Of a DNA stretch of 64,000 nucleotides, positions 24,936 through 33,548 are shown piece after piece. The stretch spans positions 124,001-188,000 of the forward strand of contig CAVPZC010000001.1 of assembly GCA_963710175.1 (NCBI GenBank). The letters are read 5' to 3'. Numbering within the stretch: the stretch's first letter is position 1; each line of letters begins with the position of its first letter. The translations under genes were made by a program, and so were the position numbers. The notes below the pieces were generated by a model. That model searched no databases. It was not told where the DNA came from and saw only the letters and a list, made by a program, of their open reading frames with translations. Source of the DNA: Phormidesmis sp963710175. GTDB lineage: Bacteria; Cyanobacteriota; Cyanobacteriia; Phormidesmidales; Phormidesmidaceae.

Positions 24936-25493
24936 ATGCTGGTTCGACTTTTTCGCGGGCTCGCTCTGACGCTGCTGGGGGTGCTCATCGTTTTAGGACT
25001 ATGGACATCTCCTGCCTGGGCGGGACTGGATGATGACGATTACGATGGCAACATTTTCGCGCTATATGCAGGCAATGGCTCGATTGTGCCGCCCCGGTTC
25101 AACCTGGCCCAGTCGCTTAAGCAGGACAAGCCTACGCTGCTATTTTTTTATATAGACGATAGCCGCGATAGCAAGCGGTTTGCTTCTGTGGTGTCTCAGC
25201 TGCAAGCGCCCTATGGTCGGGTGGCTAATTTTGTGCCGGTAGCTGCCGATTCGATCCCGGTGAAAGAGACCTATGCCCAGAATGAGGCGGGGTACTACTT
25301 TAAAGGAGCAGTCCCTCAGACAGTTGTGTTCGACTTTGAAGGAAAGGTGGTGCTCAATGAAGTTGGGCAGGTCGCTTACGAAGCGATTGATGACCAGATG
25401 CGAGAGCTGTTTGATTTGCTGCCCCGTGAAGAATCGGCAGAACTGCGCCGTCGTTCGTTTAACGAGGTCAATACCGAGCTGGTGCCGGAGTAG
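24936..25493 (+). CDS. Thylakoid photosystem I accumulation factor, thioredoxin-like
   Basis: A 185-residue protein with an N-terminal membrane/signal segment (residues 7-30, ending SPAWA), then a thioredoxin-like domain. The blocks YDGNIFALYAGNGSIVPPRF, KPTLLFFYIDDSRD, GAVPQTVVFD and RRSFNEVNTELVPE match the cyanobacterial family annotated as a thylakoid PSI accumulation factor. Where thioredoxins carry CxxC, this copy has DSRDSKRF, and I find no cysteine in the mature protein, so it cannot act as a dithiol oxidoreductase. A structural or chaperone role is more likely. Confidence 0.75.
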   Translation: MLVRLFRGLALTLLGVLIVLGLWTSPAWAGLDDDDYDGNIFALYAGNGSIVPPRFNLAQSLKQDKPTLLFFYIDDSRDSKRFASVVSQLQAPYGRVANFVPVAADSIPVKETYAQNEAGYYFKGAVPQTVVFDFEGKVVLNEVGQVAYEAIDDQMRELFDLLPREESAELRRRSFNEVNTELVPE

Positions 25494-25517
25494 ACGCTCT
25501 GTGTCTTTAGGGTTGCG

Positions 25518-26930
25518 CTAATTGGCGACGGGTAAGCTCACCGAGAAGCAGGTGCGACCGGGTTTAGATGCAACCATTAGGCTGCCCCCGTGACGATTTT
25601 GCACGATGCGCCTGACGACATCTAGCCCTAGCCCTGATCCTTTACCCATGGGTTTGGTAGTGAAGAAGGGTTCTAAAATGCGATTTTTGATCTCGACGGG
25701 AATACCTGGGCCGTTGTCTTCAATCTCTACGATTAGCTCCGTGTTTTTATGGCAGGTGCGGATAGTAATTGTCGGGGTCGCACTGTCTGGGGTGCCTTCG
25801 TTGAGGGCATCGATGGCGTTGTCGATCAGGTTGGTCCAAACCTGGTTTAGCTCACTGCCAAAGGCCATAATCTTCGGTAGATCTTTGCTGTATTTGCGCT
25901 CAACTTTGACGCCGTGCTTGAGTTTGAAGGCAAACAGGCGTAAGGTGTCTTCGATGCCGTCATGGATATCGATCTGCTGCTGAGCGGCGCGATCCATATA
26001 GGAGTAAGCTTTCATGGACTGGACAAGGATCGAAATCCGCTCGGCACCGTCTAGGCCGTTTTTGATCATGCTCATCACGTCGAAGGAGAGCGCTAGCCAG
26101 CGGATGCCCATGTCGCGCAGTTCGCTAGTTTGGTCGCGCCAGGGTTCGGTAAGGGCGTCTAAGGTAGAGGGCGACATTCTGCCGGCGGCTAGGGGTTCGG
26201 CGAGTTCCCAGGCGTTTTGGGTGCCGTAGTTCTCTAGCCAGTCGGTGAGGGTGTCTTCGAGGTCGCCCTGCGCTAAGGGATCGTTGTCGGGATGGGCGAT
26301 CGCTTCAAACCCCTGATCCCTTGCTTCTAGCCACTTTTCCGTATGCGCCTCATCCGGCTGCTGCTGGCCATATACCAAATTCATCCGCTGTAGCTCCAGC
26401 ATGGCGGGCTTAATGTCTTTCATTACTCGTACCAGAGCGGCAGCAGGATTGTTGAGTTCGTGAGCTAGCCCAGCGGAAAGCGTACCAAGGGCAGCCATTT
26501 TTTCGCGGGTTTGAATAAAGGATTCCAATCCGCGCAGGCGCTGGCCGACGGTGCGAAAGATGTCTTTTTCAAATTCGCGGCAGCTGTGGAGCAAGTCGAG
26601 AAAATCGGGGCAGGTGAGCTGATAGAGGTCGGTGTCGGTGTCGGCAGTGAGGGTGACGGGCACGATATCTTCAGTCAGAGCCTGAATTTCGCCGAAAAAG
26701 GACGGGCTCTCGTGACGACCAACCGGCATATCAACACCGTTGCTGAGACGGGTGACGGTAATCTGACCGCTGATTTGGATAAAAAAGCCCTGGGAGGGAT
26801 CGCCTTCTTTGACGAGGACTTCGCCTGCGGTGAGGTGGCGGGGGGTAGCGCGATCGCATATCCAATCTAGCCGCGCAGCGGGCAGCATCTGAAACGGCTT
26901 CATCTGCAATAGAGATTCTGCACAGAGCAT
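25518..26930 (-). CDS. Cyclic-nucleotide-binding-domain sensor histidine kinase
   Basis: The N-terminus (about residues 15-130) is a CAP-type cNMP-binding domain: GEVLVKEGDPSQGFFIQISG and FGEIQALTED. A kinase core follows: LSAGLAHELNNPAAA carries the phosphorylated histidine, N-box LIDNAIDALNEG, G-boxes DNGPGIP and GKGSGLGLDVVRRIV. I use the ATG at 26930 (MLCAESLL; 470 residues) because the longer frame overlaps the HEPN gene and uses a TTG. Kinases of this design usually sit beside a receiver-thioredoxin-reductase fusion and a UBP zinc finger; here those are separated from it by a toxin pair and another gene. Confidence 0.9.
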   Translation of the reverse strand: MLCAESLLQMKPFQMLPAARLDWICDRATPRHLTAGEVLVKEGDPSQGFFIQISGQITVTRLSNGVDMPVGRHESPSFFGEIQALTEDIVPVTLTADTDTDLYQLTCPDFLDLLHSCREFEKDIFRTVGQRLRGLESFIQTREKMAALGTLSAGLAHELNNPAAALVRVMKDIKPAMLELQRMNLVYGQQQPDEAHTEKWLEARDQGFEAIAHPDNDPLAQGDLEDTLTDWLENYGTQNAWELAEPLAAGRMSPSTLDALTEPWRDQTSELRDMGIRWLALSFDVMSMIKNGLDGAERISILVQSMKAYSYMDRAAQQQIDIHDGIEDTLRLFAFKLKHGVKVERKYSKDLPKIMAFGSELNQVWTNLIDNAIDALNEGTPDSATPTITIRTCHKNTELIVEIEDNGPGIPVEIKNRILEPFFTTKPMGKGSGLGLDVVRRIVQNRHGGSLMVASKPGRTCFSVSLPVAN

Positions 26931-26952
26931 GGCACTTTTAAGATGAAGAACA

Positions 26953-27297
26953 CTAAGGCAATAACGGAGCAATCTTATCTAATGTCTCAGGAACGCTGAT
27001 GTGAATAATGTTCCACATTACGTTGAAGTCTAGCTGATCGTATTGATGGGCTAAGATGTCGCGTATTCCAGCCATATCTGCCCAGGGAAGTTCCGGATGT
27101 TGCGCTCTAAACTCAGGCGAAAGCCTTTTGGTTGCCTCACCAATTATGAGAATTTGGTAGAGGATCGCAGAGGTTCGCAGCTCGTTCACTTCAAGGTCTG
27201 CCTGGTTGAGTCCTTGAGCGTAGGTCAGCACGTTCTGGCCTGCCTGGTAAATGTCTGATAGCGAAGCGTCATCGCGAAACATAGATGAGTCTGGCAT
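26953..27297 (-). CDS. hepT: HEPN-domain RNase toxin, HepT-like (DUF86)
   Basis: A 114-residue all-helical protein with the diagnostic motif R79-D-I-L-A-H84-Q-Y86, the Rx4HxY active site of HepT RNases, and the upstream helix ILIIGEATKRLSPE of DUF86. Characterised homologues cleave tRNA or mRNA and are silenced when the partner nucleotidyltransferase adds AMP to the motif tyrosine, which is intact here. The start overlaps the end of the MNT gene by 29 bp, so the two are translationally coupled. The module lies inside a redox-signalling operon. Confidence 0.92.
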   Translation of the reverse strand: MPDSSMFRDDASLSDIYQAGQNVLTYAQGLNQADLEVNELRTSAILYQILIIGEATKRLSPEFRAQHPELPWADMAGIRDILAHQYDQLDFNVMWNIIHISVPETLDKIAPLLP

Positions 27298-27601
27298 TGC
27301 TTAAGATTTCTCGACGCCGAATCCAGTTATGGCTTTTTTCAACTGAAGCTTTTGTTAGCAAATCTACCTCGCGTTCAAAAAGTTCCTCTAGCTCTCGCTT
27401 TACTGACGCAAATTCAAATCCCCAACGAACCTCGGGAGCAAATTTCACCATGACATCAATGTCACTGTCAACGTGAAAATCGTCTCGCAAAATTGACCCG
27501 AATAGGTAGAATTCTTCGATTTTCCAGCGATCGCAAAAGTCAACAATCGCAGCTTTGGGAAGCGCGATCGCCGTCTGACAAGACTGAAACCCAGAAGTTT
27601 T
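27269..27601 (-). CDS. mntA: MNT-type nucleotidyltransferase antitoxin
   Basis: A minimal nucleotidyltransferase of 110 residues. The motif FGSILRDDFHVDSDIDVMV is the GS-x10-DxD metal site, and a third acidic residue is in REVDLLT about 30 residues later. In the known HepT/MntA pairs this enzyme AMPylates the HEPN toxin. I take the ATG at 27601 (MKTSGFQ); a GTG at 27616 is possible. The gene holds two HIP1 palindromes, so the module has been resident for some time or came from another cyanobacterium. Confidence 0.92.
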   Translation of the reverse strand, partial: KTSGFQSCQTAIALPKAAIVDFCDRWKIEEFYLFGSILRDDFHVDSDIDVMVKFAPEVRWGFEFASVKRELEELFEREVDLLTKASVEKSHNWIRRREILSNARLIYVSR

Positions 27602-27627
27602 CATTACCCGCACCAAGACTCGGTTAG

Positions 27628-28320
27628 CTAACAGTAGCGCCGATACTCGTTTATAGTAGGTTGCCTTAGCTCACACTTTCCGTAAGCATCTAAAGCCACC
27701 CAAACTGCATTAATTGGCATCATCACGCCTCCCTTTGGCCCCAGAATATAGGGATAGTCTAACTGACCGGAAGATCTAACTGCTGTGTGCCATTTTCCAT
27801 CACTTCTTTTGAGCAGAACTTCTCCTACATAGGCTACTAAATGATCAAAAAGCCCACTTCGAGCCCGCTTATACCCAATTTCTAAAAGGTACTGAGAAAC
27901 CAAATTTAGACTTTTATAGCTGCAATCAAGGCTAGCCGGATCGAGTCCCGACACTTCAGATAACTCCGCGACCAGCTTTTCCACGTTGCCTATCAGCTCG
28001 TTCTCAAGCTTTGAGTGATAGCGCCAGTCTTCGACAGAATTCCCTTTGCTTGATGTCCTGACATCTTCTGTCCATTCGACATGTTGCCGCATGTCTTCTT
28101 CGCTGTAAATATCTCCCTTGCCCGGCAAGCTAATATCGTTCTCGTCAAATACATAGAGATAGCGATTTCCAGGTAGTCTGTATACCTTAGGTTCGTTAAC
28201 CCAGCTTTCGCGTACCTCTCGAAGGGTGGCTGTCAGTTCTACATCTAGCTCACCTTCAGCCTCAATCAGGTCTTTGACCTCTTTTCGAGTCAGCCGCTTT
28301 TTGTTTAGGCTAGCCACCAA
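27628..28320 (-). CDS. Unrecognised 230-residue protein in a signalling/toxin operon
   Basis: I do not recognise this family. The protein begins with a basic helix (KKRLTRKEVKDLIEAEGE), has a beta-rich stretch with VYRLPGNRYLYVFDENDIS, then a helical part (ENELIGNVEKLVAELSEV), and a possible alpha/beta domain with GLFDHLVAYVGEVLLKR. The last region, GPKGGVMMPINAVWVALDAYG, looks conserved. No nuclease or membrane motif is seen. It is 18 bp downstream of the receiver-reductase gene and 26 bp upstream of the MNT start, on the same strand, so it is in the same transcript. The composition fits a cytoplasmic immunity-type or regulatory protein; that is a guess. Confidence 0.65.
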   Translation of the reverse strand: MVASLNKKRLTRKEVKDLIEAEGELDVELTATLREVRESWVNEPKVYRLPGNRYLYVFDENDISLPGKGDIYSEEDMRQHVEWTEDVRTSSKGNSVEDWRYHSKLENELIGNVEKLVAELSEVSGLDPASLDCSYKSLNLVSQYLLEIGYKRARSGLFDHLVAYVGEVLLKRSDGKWHTAVRSSGQLDYPYILGPKGGVMMPINAVWVALDAYGKCELRQPTINEYRRYC

Positions 28321-28338
28321 TCTCGCCTCCTTGCTTCG

Positions 28339-30018
28339 TCAGACATTTGCCAAATGGCGGTGGACAAACTGCACGCAAATAGAGCCTTCACCAACGCCAG
28401 AGGCCACCCGTTTTACTGAGCCGTGGCGCACGTCACCGACGGCAAAGACGCCGGGGATATTGGTTTCTAGAAGGAAGCGATCGCGCTCCAAAGGCCAAGG
28501 CCTCTCTTCTGAAACATCCGGTCCGGTGCAGATAAAGCCTCGCTGATCGCGCTGCACCAGATCACCTAGCCATTCAGTACTGGGCGTCGCCCCGATGAAA
28601 ATAAACAAAGAACTGGTCGGCAGCGTCTTAACTTCGCCCGTCTGCGAATCTTTGACCAGAAGTTTTTCTAGCCGAGTCTCTCCCTGCGCTTCAACCACGC
28701 TGTGAAAAGGCAAAACCTCAATATTGTCTGTGCTGTCAATCTGGTCTATCAGATACTGAGACATACTTTTTACTAAAGACTCGCCTCGCACCAGCATATT
28801 CACCTTGCGAGCATACTTAGAAAAATACATCGCTGCCTGACCCGCCGAATTCGCACCGCCGACCACGTAGATGTCCTCGCCGCTACAGGCCACCGCCTCA
28901 GTTTGGGCCGCGCCGTAATACACCCCGGCTCCAGTAAAGTTCTCTACGCCGGGCACGTTCAGCCGCCGCCAGGCCACACCCATTGCCAAAATCATCGCGT
29001 GTGCGCTGATTTCGCCGCCGTCTGCCAGCGTGACAATGCGATAGTCGTCTTCAATTCGTAGTCCGGTCACCTCTTGAGGGGTCAAAATTTCGACGCCGAA
29101 GCGTTTGGCCTGAGTCACTGCCCGCCGCGCCAAGTCACCGCCGCTAAGTCCGACGGGAAAGCCCAAATAGTTTTCAATTCGGGAACTGGTGCCTGCCTGA
29201 CCGCCGGGAGCTTCGCGCTCGATCATCACCGTGCGCAGCCCTTCAGAAGCGCCGTAAACCGCTGCCGCTAATCCGCCCGGTCCGCCACCGACAATAATCA
29301 GATCGTAAAAGGGTTTAGATGCCTCTGTTTGCAGCCCCATTTGCTGAGCCAGTTCGGTGACGCTAGGCTTGACGAGTTTGGTGCCTTCTCCTGTGATCAC
29401 TAGCGGCAAGTTAGGATTTTTTTCGCCCGCACTCTCGCCTACATAGTCGGCTAGCTTCTGGGCTTCTTCGTTGGTTTCAATGTCTAGCCAGCGGTAGGGA
29501 ATTTGGTTGCGGGCAAGGAAGTCGCGCAGGTCGTGGGAGGCAGGCGACCAGCGATCGCTAATCACCTTCACCCCTTTAAATTCAGGTTTAAAGCTGGCCT
29601 GCCAGTCCTGAATCAGGTCGTCCAGTACCGGGTAGAGCTTTTCTTCAGGCGGGTCCCAGGGCTTGAGCAGGTAGTAGTCGAGATGGGCTTCGTTAATAGC
29701 AGAGATGGCCGCGTCCGTATCGGCGTAGGCCGTCAGCAAGGCCCGCTTTGCCATCGGAAAAATTTCGCTGCCCTGCTCCAAAAAGTCTACGCCGCTCATG
29801 CCCGGCATCCGCTGATCGGCTAGAAATAGCGCGACCGTGTCACCGCGTAGTTTGAGCTGCTGAGTGACTTCCAGGGCGCTAGCGCCAGAGTCAGCGCGGA
29901 CGATGCGAAATCGGTCACCATATTGTTTGCGTAGGTCGCGGGCGATCGCCTGTAGCACCGCAGGGTCGTCATCAATGGTCAAAATGACAGGCTTATCCAT
30001 AGGGAGATTCTGTGGCAA
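28339..30018 (-). CDS. Response regulator receiver fused to thioredoxin-reductase-like domain
   Basis: A 559-residue fusion. Residues 10-130 form a receiver domain with acidic pair DDD near residue 17, phospho-acceptor D68 in FLADQRMPG, and the KPW lysine motif. Residues about 155-215 look like a glutaredoxin-type segment without cysteines (SPAS at the usual CxxC). Residues 235-559 are a two-domain FAD/NAD(P) reductase: IIVGGGPGGLAAAVYGASEG, EREAPGGQAGTSSRIENYLGF-type text, IYVVGGANSAGQAA and VFAVGDVRHG. The thioredoxin-reductase CxxC is replaced (VYYGAAQTEAVAC). The natural partners are the cNMP-binding kinase at 25518 and the zinc finger at 30026. Confidence 0.93.
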   Translation of the reverse strand: MPQNLPMDKPVILTIDDDPAVLQAIARDLRKQYGDRFRIVRADSGASALEVTQQLKLRGDTVALFLADQRMPGMSGVDFLEQGSEIFPMAKRALLTAYADTDAAISAINEAHLDYYLLKPWDPPEEKLYPVLDDLIQDWQASFKPEFKGVKVISDRWSPASHDLRDFLARNQIPYRWLDIETNEEAQKLADYVGESAGEKNPNLPLVITGEGTKLVKPSVTELAQQMGLQTEASKPFYDLIIVGGGPGGLAAAVYGASEGLRTVMIEREAPGGQAGTSSRIENYLGFPVGLSGGDLARRAVTQAKRFGVEILTPQEVTGLRIEDDYRIVTLADGGEISAHAMILAMGVAWRRLNVPGVENFTGAGVYYGAAQTEAVACSGEDIYVVGGANSAGQAAMYFSKYARKVNMLVRGESLVKSMSQYLIDQIDSTDNIEVLPFHSVVEAQGETRLEKLLVKDSQTGEVKTLPTSSLFIFIGATPSTEWLGDLVQRDQRGFICTGPDVSEERPWPLERDRFLLETNIPGVFAVGDVRHGSVKRVASGVGEGSICVQFVHRHLANV

Positions 30019-30025
30019 GGGGCAA

Positions 30026-30289
30026 TCAGTCTACGTAGGTTTCGTCGATGTAGCACCACAGCCAATCTTCGTTCGGCTCAAAAGACTGAATAACTGGGTG
30101 CTCGGTTTGGTTGAAGTGCTTTTGAGCGTGCTTGTTTTTGGAGCTATTGCAGCAGCCCACATGACCGCAGGCGCGACAAAGCCGTAAATGAACCCAGCTA
30201 TCTCCCAGCTTAAGGCACTCTTCGCAGCCCTGTGCGCTCGGTGTCACTTGCTCAATTTGGTCAGTATGAGAACAGCTCGTATTAGTCAT
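30026..30289 (-). CDS. UBP-type zinc finger protein
   Basis: An 87-residue protein with the ZnF-UBP pattern of Cys/His ligands: C22, C25 (GCEECLKLG), CRACGHVGCCNSSKNKHA, HFNQTEHPVI and a tryptophan-rich end (DWLWCYIDE). In eukaryotes this fold binds the ubiquitin C-terminus; in bacteria its job is unknown, but it is commonly found beside the receiver-reductase fusion. It is the first gene of the minus-strand unit, ending 7 bp before the fusion gene. Confidence 0.93.
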   Translation of the reverse strand: MTNTSCSHTDQIEQVTPSAQGCEECLKLGDSWVHLRLCRACGHVGCCNSSKNKHAQKHFNQTEHPVIQSFEPNEDWLWCYIDETYVD

Positions 30290-30372
30290 GGTGACGCCTG
30301 ATAGAATCTCATCGGAGAAAATACACAGCCAGATATTAGCAGACTGCCATCAGTAGAATTGTCTGACTATTG

Positions 30373-31389
30373 CTAGAGGCGCTCGGGCGATCGCTGACAG
30401 AGCAAAAGCCCAAACCAGCGGTTTTGATCTGTAAAGGTTTTGACCACAGGTAGATGATGCGCGGCCAATGTCTGCGCTGTTTCCTTCAGGTCAAACTTAC
30501 GGGAGATTTCGCTGAGCAGCCGCTCGCCTGAGTCAAAACCGACGGTGAGACCCAACGCTTTTAGCCGGACGGTCTGCGCTTTCAGGCTTTCCAAATACAT
30601 CTCTATCTGATGGCTCTCTTGGCTATAGCAGGCGACATGGGCAAAGCAATCAACGTCAAAATCACCGTTAAAACGGCGGTTGAGATGACGCAGCATGTTG
30701 AGATTGAAGTTGGCGGTGATGCCCTGACTGTCGTTGTAGGCGGCTTCTAAAACAGAGCCTTCTTTTTGCAGATCTATCCCCAGCAGAAAATAGTCTTTGG
30801 GTTGAAGCGATCGCGCCATCCGATCTAGGAATGCACTGTATTCGTGCGGTTGGAGATTGCCGATGGTGCTGCCAATGAAGCAGATCATCCGGGCAGGTAG
30901 CTTTACAGCGGGCAGCTTTGCTAAAGCCGGTTCATAAGTGCTAATCAGGCCGTCTATGGTCAGGTCTGAATATTCTAAGAGCAGCTGCTTTGAACTCTCA
31001 ACCAGCGCCGTCTCGCTCACGTCAATCGGTAAATAGCGCAGCGGATGGCCTGCTGACTGATAGGCGTTGAGTAAAATTCGGGTTTTGGTAGCGCTGCCGC
31101 TGCCGAGCTCGACAATTTCACAGGGGCCGGTAGTTTGGGCGATCGCTCCCCCAAATTCTTGCAAAATCGCCGTCTCTGTCCGCGTTGGATAATACTCTGG
31201 CAGCTCGCAAATTTGGTCAAATAGCTGCGATCCAAGCTCATCATAGAAATACTTGGACGGCAGCGTTTTGGGCTGAGACGAAAGCCCCTCAACTACATCC
31301 TGACCGTCTGCTGGCTCTGATCTGTCCTTAATACCGCTGAGATCGTGAACGGTGAGCCGCTGACTATCGACCTTGAGAATACCTGGCAA
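30373..31389 (-). CDS. egtD: L-histidine N-alpha-methyltransferase
   Basis: EgtD trimethylates histidine with SAM to hercynine, the first step of ergothioneine synthesis. The 338-residue protein has the family opening around LPSKYFYDELGSQLFDQICELPEYYPTRTE-type text, the SAM-binding motif IVELGSGSATKTRILL, and FIGSTIGN, all typical of EgtD. It is the last gene of egtC-egtB-egtD (9-bp gap to egtB), so substrate and product enzymes are co-made. Confidence 0.95.
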   Translation of the reverse strand: MPGILKVDSQRLTVHDLSGIKDRSEPADGQDVVEGLSSQPKTLPSKYFYDELGSQLFDQICELPEYYPTRTETAILQEFGGAIAQTTGPCEIVELGSGSATKTRILLNAYQSAGHPLRYLPIDVSETALVESSKQLLLEYSDLTIDGLISTYEPALAKLPAVKLPARMICFIGSTIGNLQPHEYSAFLDRMARSLQPKDYFLLGIDLQKEGSVLEAAYNDSQGITANFNLNMLRHLNRRFNGDFDVDCFAHVACYSQESHQIEMYLESLKAQTVRLKALGLTVGFDSGERLLSEISRKFDLKETAQTLAAHHLPVVKTFTDQNRWFGLLLCQRSPERL

Positions 31390-31398
31390 AACGTCCTC

Positions 31399-32652
31399 CT
31401 AGCTTTTAGTACTGCTGTTTTTTGCCACACAGCGAAAGCCCGCAAACGCTTCTCGCCGATGGGGATGATACCAATTGCGAAAGCTGTTGCGCAAAGCCCA
31501 GCGCGGGGTCGCCCAACTGCCGCCGCGCAGCACCCGATGCGCCTGATCGAAATAAACTTGAGAGTAGCCCGCATAGGGAAACGGCCTGAAGCCGGGATAG
31601 CCAGCAAACCAGCTATCCGTCCATTCCCAAACGTTGCCTAGCATGTCTTTGCAGCCGTAGGGACTGGTGTGAGCAAACTGACCAACCGGTGTGGTCGCGC
31701 CAACTTGCTGACCATAATTACATTCGTCTCGGAGCGAATCGCCCCAAGGATAGAGGCGGGACTGGCTAGCCAGCGCGTCCCAACCCGCAGCTTTAGCCCA
31801 CTCTGCTTCGGTAGGCAGCCGTTTTCCTACAAAGCGAGCGTAAGCATCGGCCTCGTACCAGCTCACACCGCAGACTGGATGCTGCTCAGCGCTATTATTC
31901 CAATAGAGCGGCGCTTTAACCTGGACGGACTGCTGCCACTGCCAGCCTTCAGGTGTCCACCATTGGGCCTGCTGATAGCCACCCGCTTCGATAAACTGGT
32001 GATATTGGCCGCAAGTTACAGGGGTGCAATCAATCCAGTAGCCCGCTAGTGATACTGAGTGGGCCGGACGTTCGTTATCAATTGCCGCTGGTAGACTGCT
32101 GCCCTGAATTGATTCGCCAGCGCTGACGTAGACCATATCGCTGGCCGGAGACGGCGGCTGAGGCGATCGCCTGGGAACATTCGCTCCTTCAAGCCGATGC
32201 AGCGCCAGCACCATTGCCATAGTCTCGGCATGTTGGCTTTCGTGCTGGAGCAGCCAGTGCCAAAGGGGGGCATGAACCAGCAGATCGTTGGTGGATAGGG
32301 ATTTGAGGGTTTGCGATCGCACTTCCCCTAAATAAGCCAAAATCTCTAACAGGTCTGGCAGGTTTTCCCGCTCCGCTTTCGGCAATCCATCCGCCGCAAA
32401 CAGCCGTAGATAGTGAGAATCGCCCGCGTAATCAGCCAAATGCTTCGCCGTCCAAAGCAACTCGGTATAAGCGATATGTCCGAGATGCCAACCAACCGGG
32501 CTAAAGTCCGGATGGGCCTGTCGCTTGAAAAGTTTAGGCGATACGTCAGCAATCAAATTCAGAGTTGACCGACGACAATCAGCTAGCGCCTGCTGAAAAT
32601 AAGTGCGAAGGGAGACTGTCGGCAATCGAGAGTCAGTACATTGAAGAGACAT
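31399..32652 (-). CDS. egtB: Ergothioneine sulfoxide synthase
   Basis: EgtB is an iron-dependent oxygenase joining hercynine to a thiol donor (gamma-glutamylcysteine or cysteine). The N-terminal DinB-like domain has the iron ligands in GWHLGHIAYTE (about residue 55) and HESQHAETMA (about 137-141). The C-terminal FGE-sulfatase domain contains PVCGVSWYEADAYARFVGKRLPTEAEWAKAA-like text, DMLGNVWEWTDSWF and VLRGGSWATP. At 417 residues it is complete. Presence of egtC next door favours the gamma-glutamylcysteine route, though no egtA or egtE is in the window. Confidence 0.95.
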   Translation of the reverse strand: MSLQCTDSRLPTVSLRTYFQQALADCRRSTLNLIADVSPKLFKRQAHPDFSPVGWHLGHIAYTELLWTAKHLADYAGDSHYLRLFAADGLPKAERENLPDLLEILAYLGEVRSQTLKSLSTNDLLVHAPLWHWLLQHESQHAETMAMVLALHRLEGANVPRRSPQPPSPASDMVYVSAGESIQGSSLPAAIDNERPAHSVSLAGYWIDCTPVTCGQYHQFIEAGGYQQAQWWTPEGWQWQQSVQVKAPLYWNNSAEQHPVCGVSWYEADAYARFVGKRLPTEAEWAKAAGWDALASQSRLYPWGDSLRDECNYGQQVGATTPVGQFAHTSPYGCKDMLGNVWEWTDSWFAGYPGFRPFPYAGYSQVYFDQAHRVLRGGSWATPRWALRNSFRNWYHPHRREAFAGFRCVAKNSSTKS

Positions 32653-32664
32653 TGTGAAAGCATT

Positions 32665-33459
32665 TCACGCGACGGTCGCATAGGTTTGAATATCCATTTC
32701 TTCGATGCTCATCAGCGCAGACTGAGGGTACGGCTGCCAATCATCTTCAAACAAGGGTTCAGAGGCGAGAATGACAGAATTTGGAAAGCGCAGTGAATCT
32801 CTCAATAGATAAAAAGAGGGTGCTTCTTGCTGATTGTCAAAACGGAGCGCCACCAGCCGCTGACCCGTGCTCAAAATAATGTTGGCAGAGGCATGTACGC
32901 CCGCTGTTTTAGCCATTTGTGCGATTTGCTGAACAGTCTGTAAAAGTGCCTCTGCCAGGTCAATGCCAGGCTGCGTCTCCAGATAATGGACCAACAAAGC
33001 GAAAATATGTTCTGAATCGGTCAAGCCCTGGATGCTGTTGTAGGCTACATCACACAGCATTTCACGGATAGGGCGATAGAGGGTCTGCCGAAAGTTTTGG
33101 ATTAAACCGTTGTGAGAAAACAAAATCTGCCGATGGGAGAACGGCTGACAGTTGCTCATATCTACCGGCATCTTGGCGCTAGCGCTGCGCAGATTGACCA
33201 CCAAACTATCGGTCTGCACGTAGCGACACAGATCGGGCAAATTTTGGTCATTCCACAGCGGCAGCGTATTGCGATAGAGAAACGGCGGCATTATGTCCGG
33301 GTTATCGCCATACCAGCCCAGGCCAAAGCCATCCCCATTGAGAATGGCAGACTTCAGCTCGCGCGGCTGATAGCTCTGAACGAGCATGGAGTGGTCGGGC
33401 TTAAATATAAGCTGGTCGAGCGAGATTTTCGGGCCTAAGTAACCCAAAATTCGACACAT
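32665..33459 (-). CDS. egtC: Ergothioneine glutamine-amidotransferase EgtC
   Basis: EgtC removes the glutamate from the gamma-glutamyl-hercynyl-cysteine sulfoxide. It belongs to class II (Ntn) amidotransferases: Met1 is followed at once by the catalytic cysteine (MCRILGYLGP), and NGDGFGLGWYGD, FLYRNTLPLW, NCQPFSHRQILFSHNG and DSEHIFALL match the family. Length 264 residues. First gene of the egt set, 12 bp before egtB. A DUF423 gene lies 89 bp upstream on the same strand. Confidence 0.93.
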   Translation of the reverse strand: MCRILGYLGPKISLDQLIFKPDHSMLVQSYQPRELKSAILNGDGFGLGWYGDNPDIMPPFLYRNTLPLWNDQNLPDLCRYVQTDSLVVNLRSASAKMPVDMSNCQPFSHRQILFSHNGLIQNFRQTLYRPIREMLCDVAYNSIQGLTDSEHIFALLVHYLETQPGIDLAEALLQTVQQIAQMAKTAGVHASANIILSTGQRLVALRFDNQQEAPSFYLLRDSLRFPNSVILASEPLFEDDWQPYPQSALMSIEEMDIQTYATVA

Positions 33460-33548
33460 AGTTTTTAAGGTACGAAAGCCTTTTTATTTTGCCCTATGCA
33501 GCGAATAACGTGTGAGACTTCAGATGAGAAAGCCCTTTAGAAAGCTGT

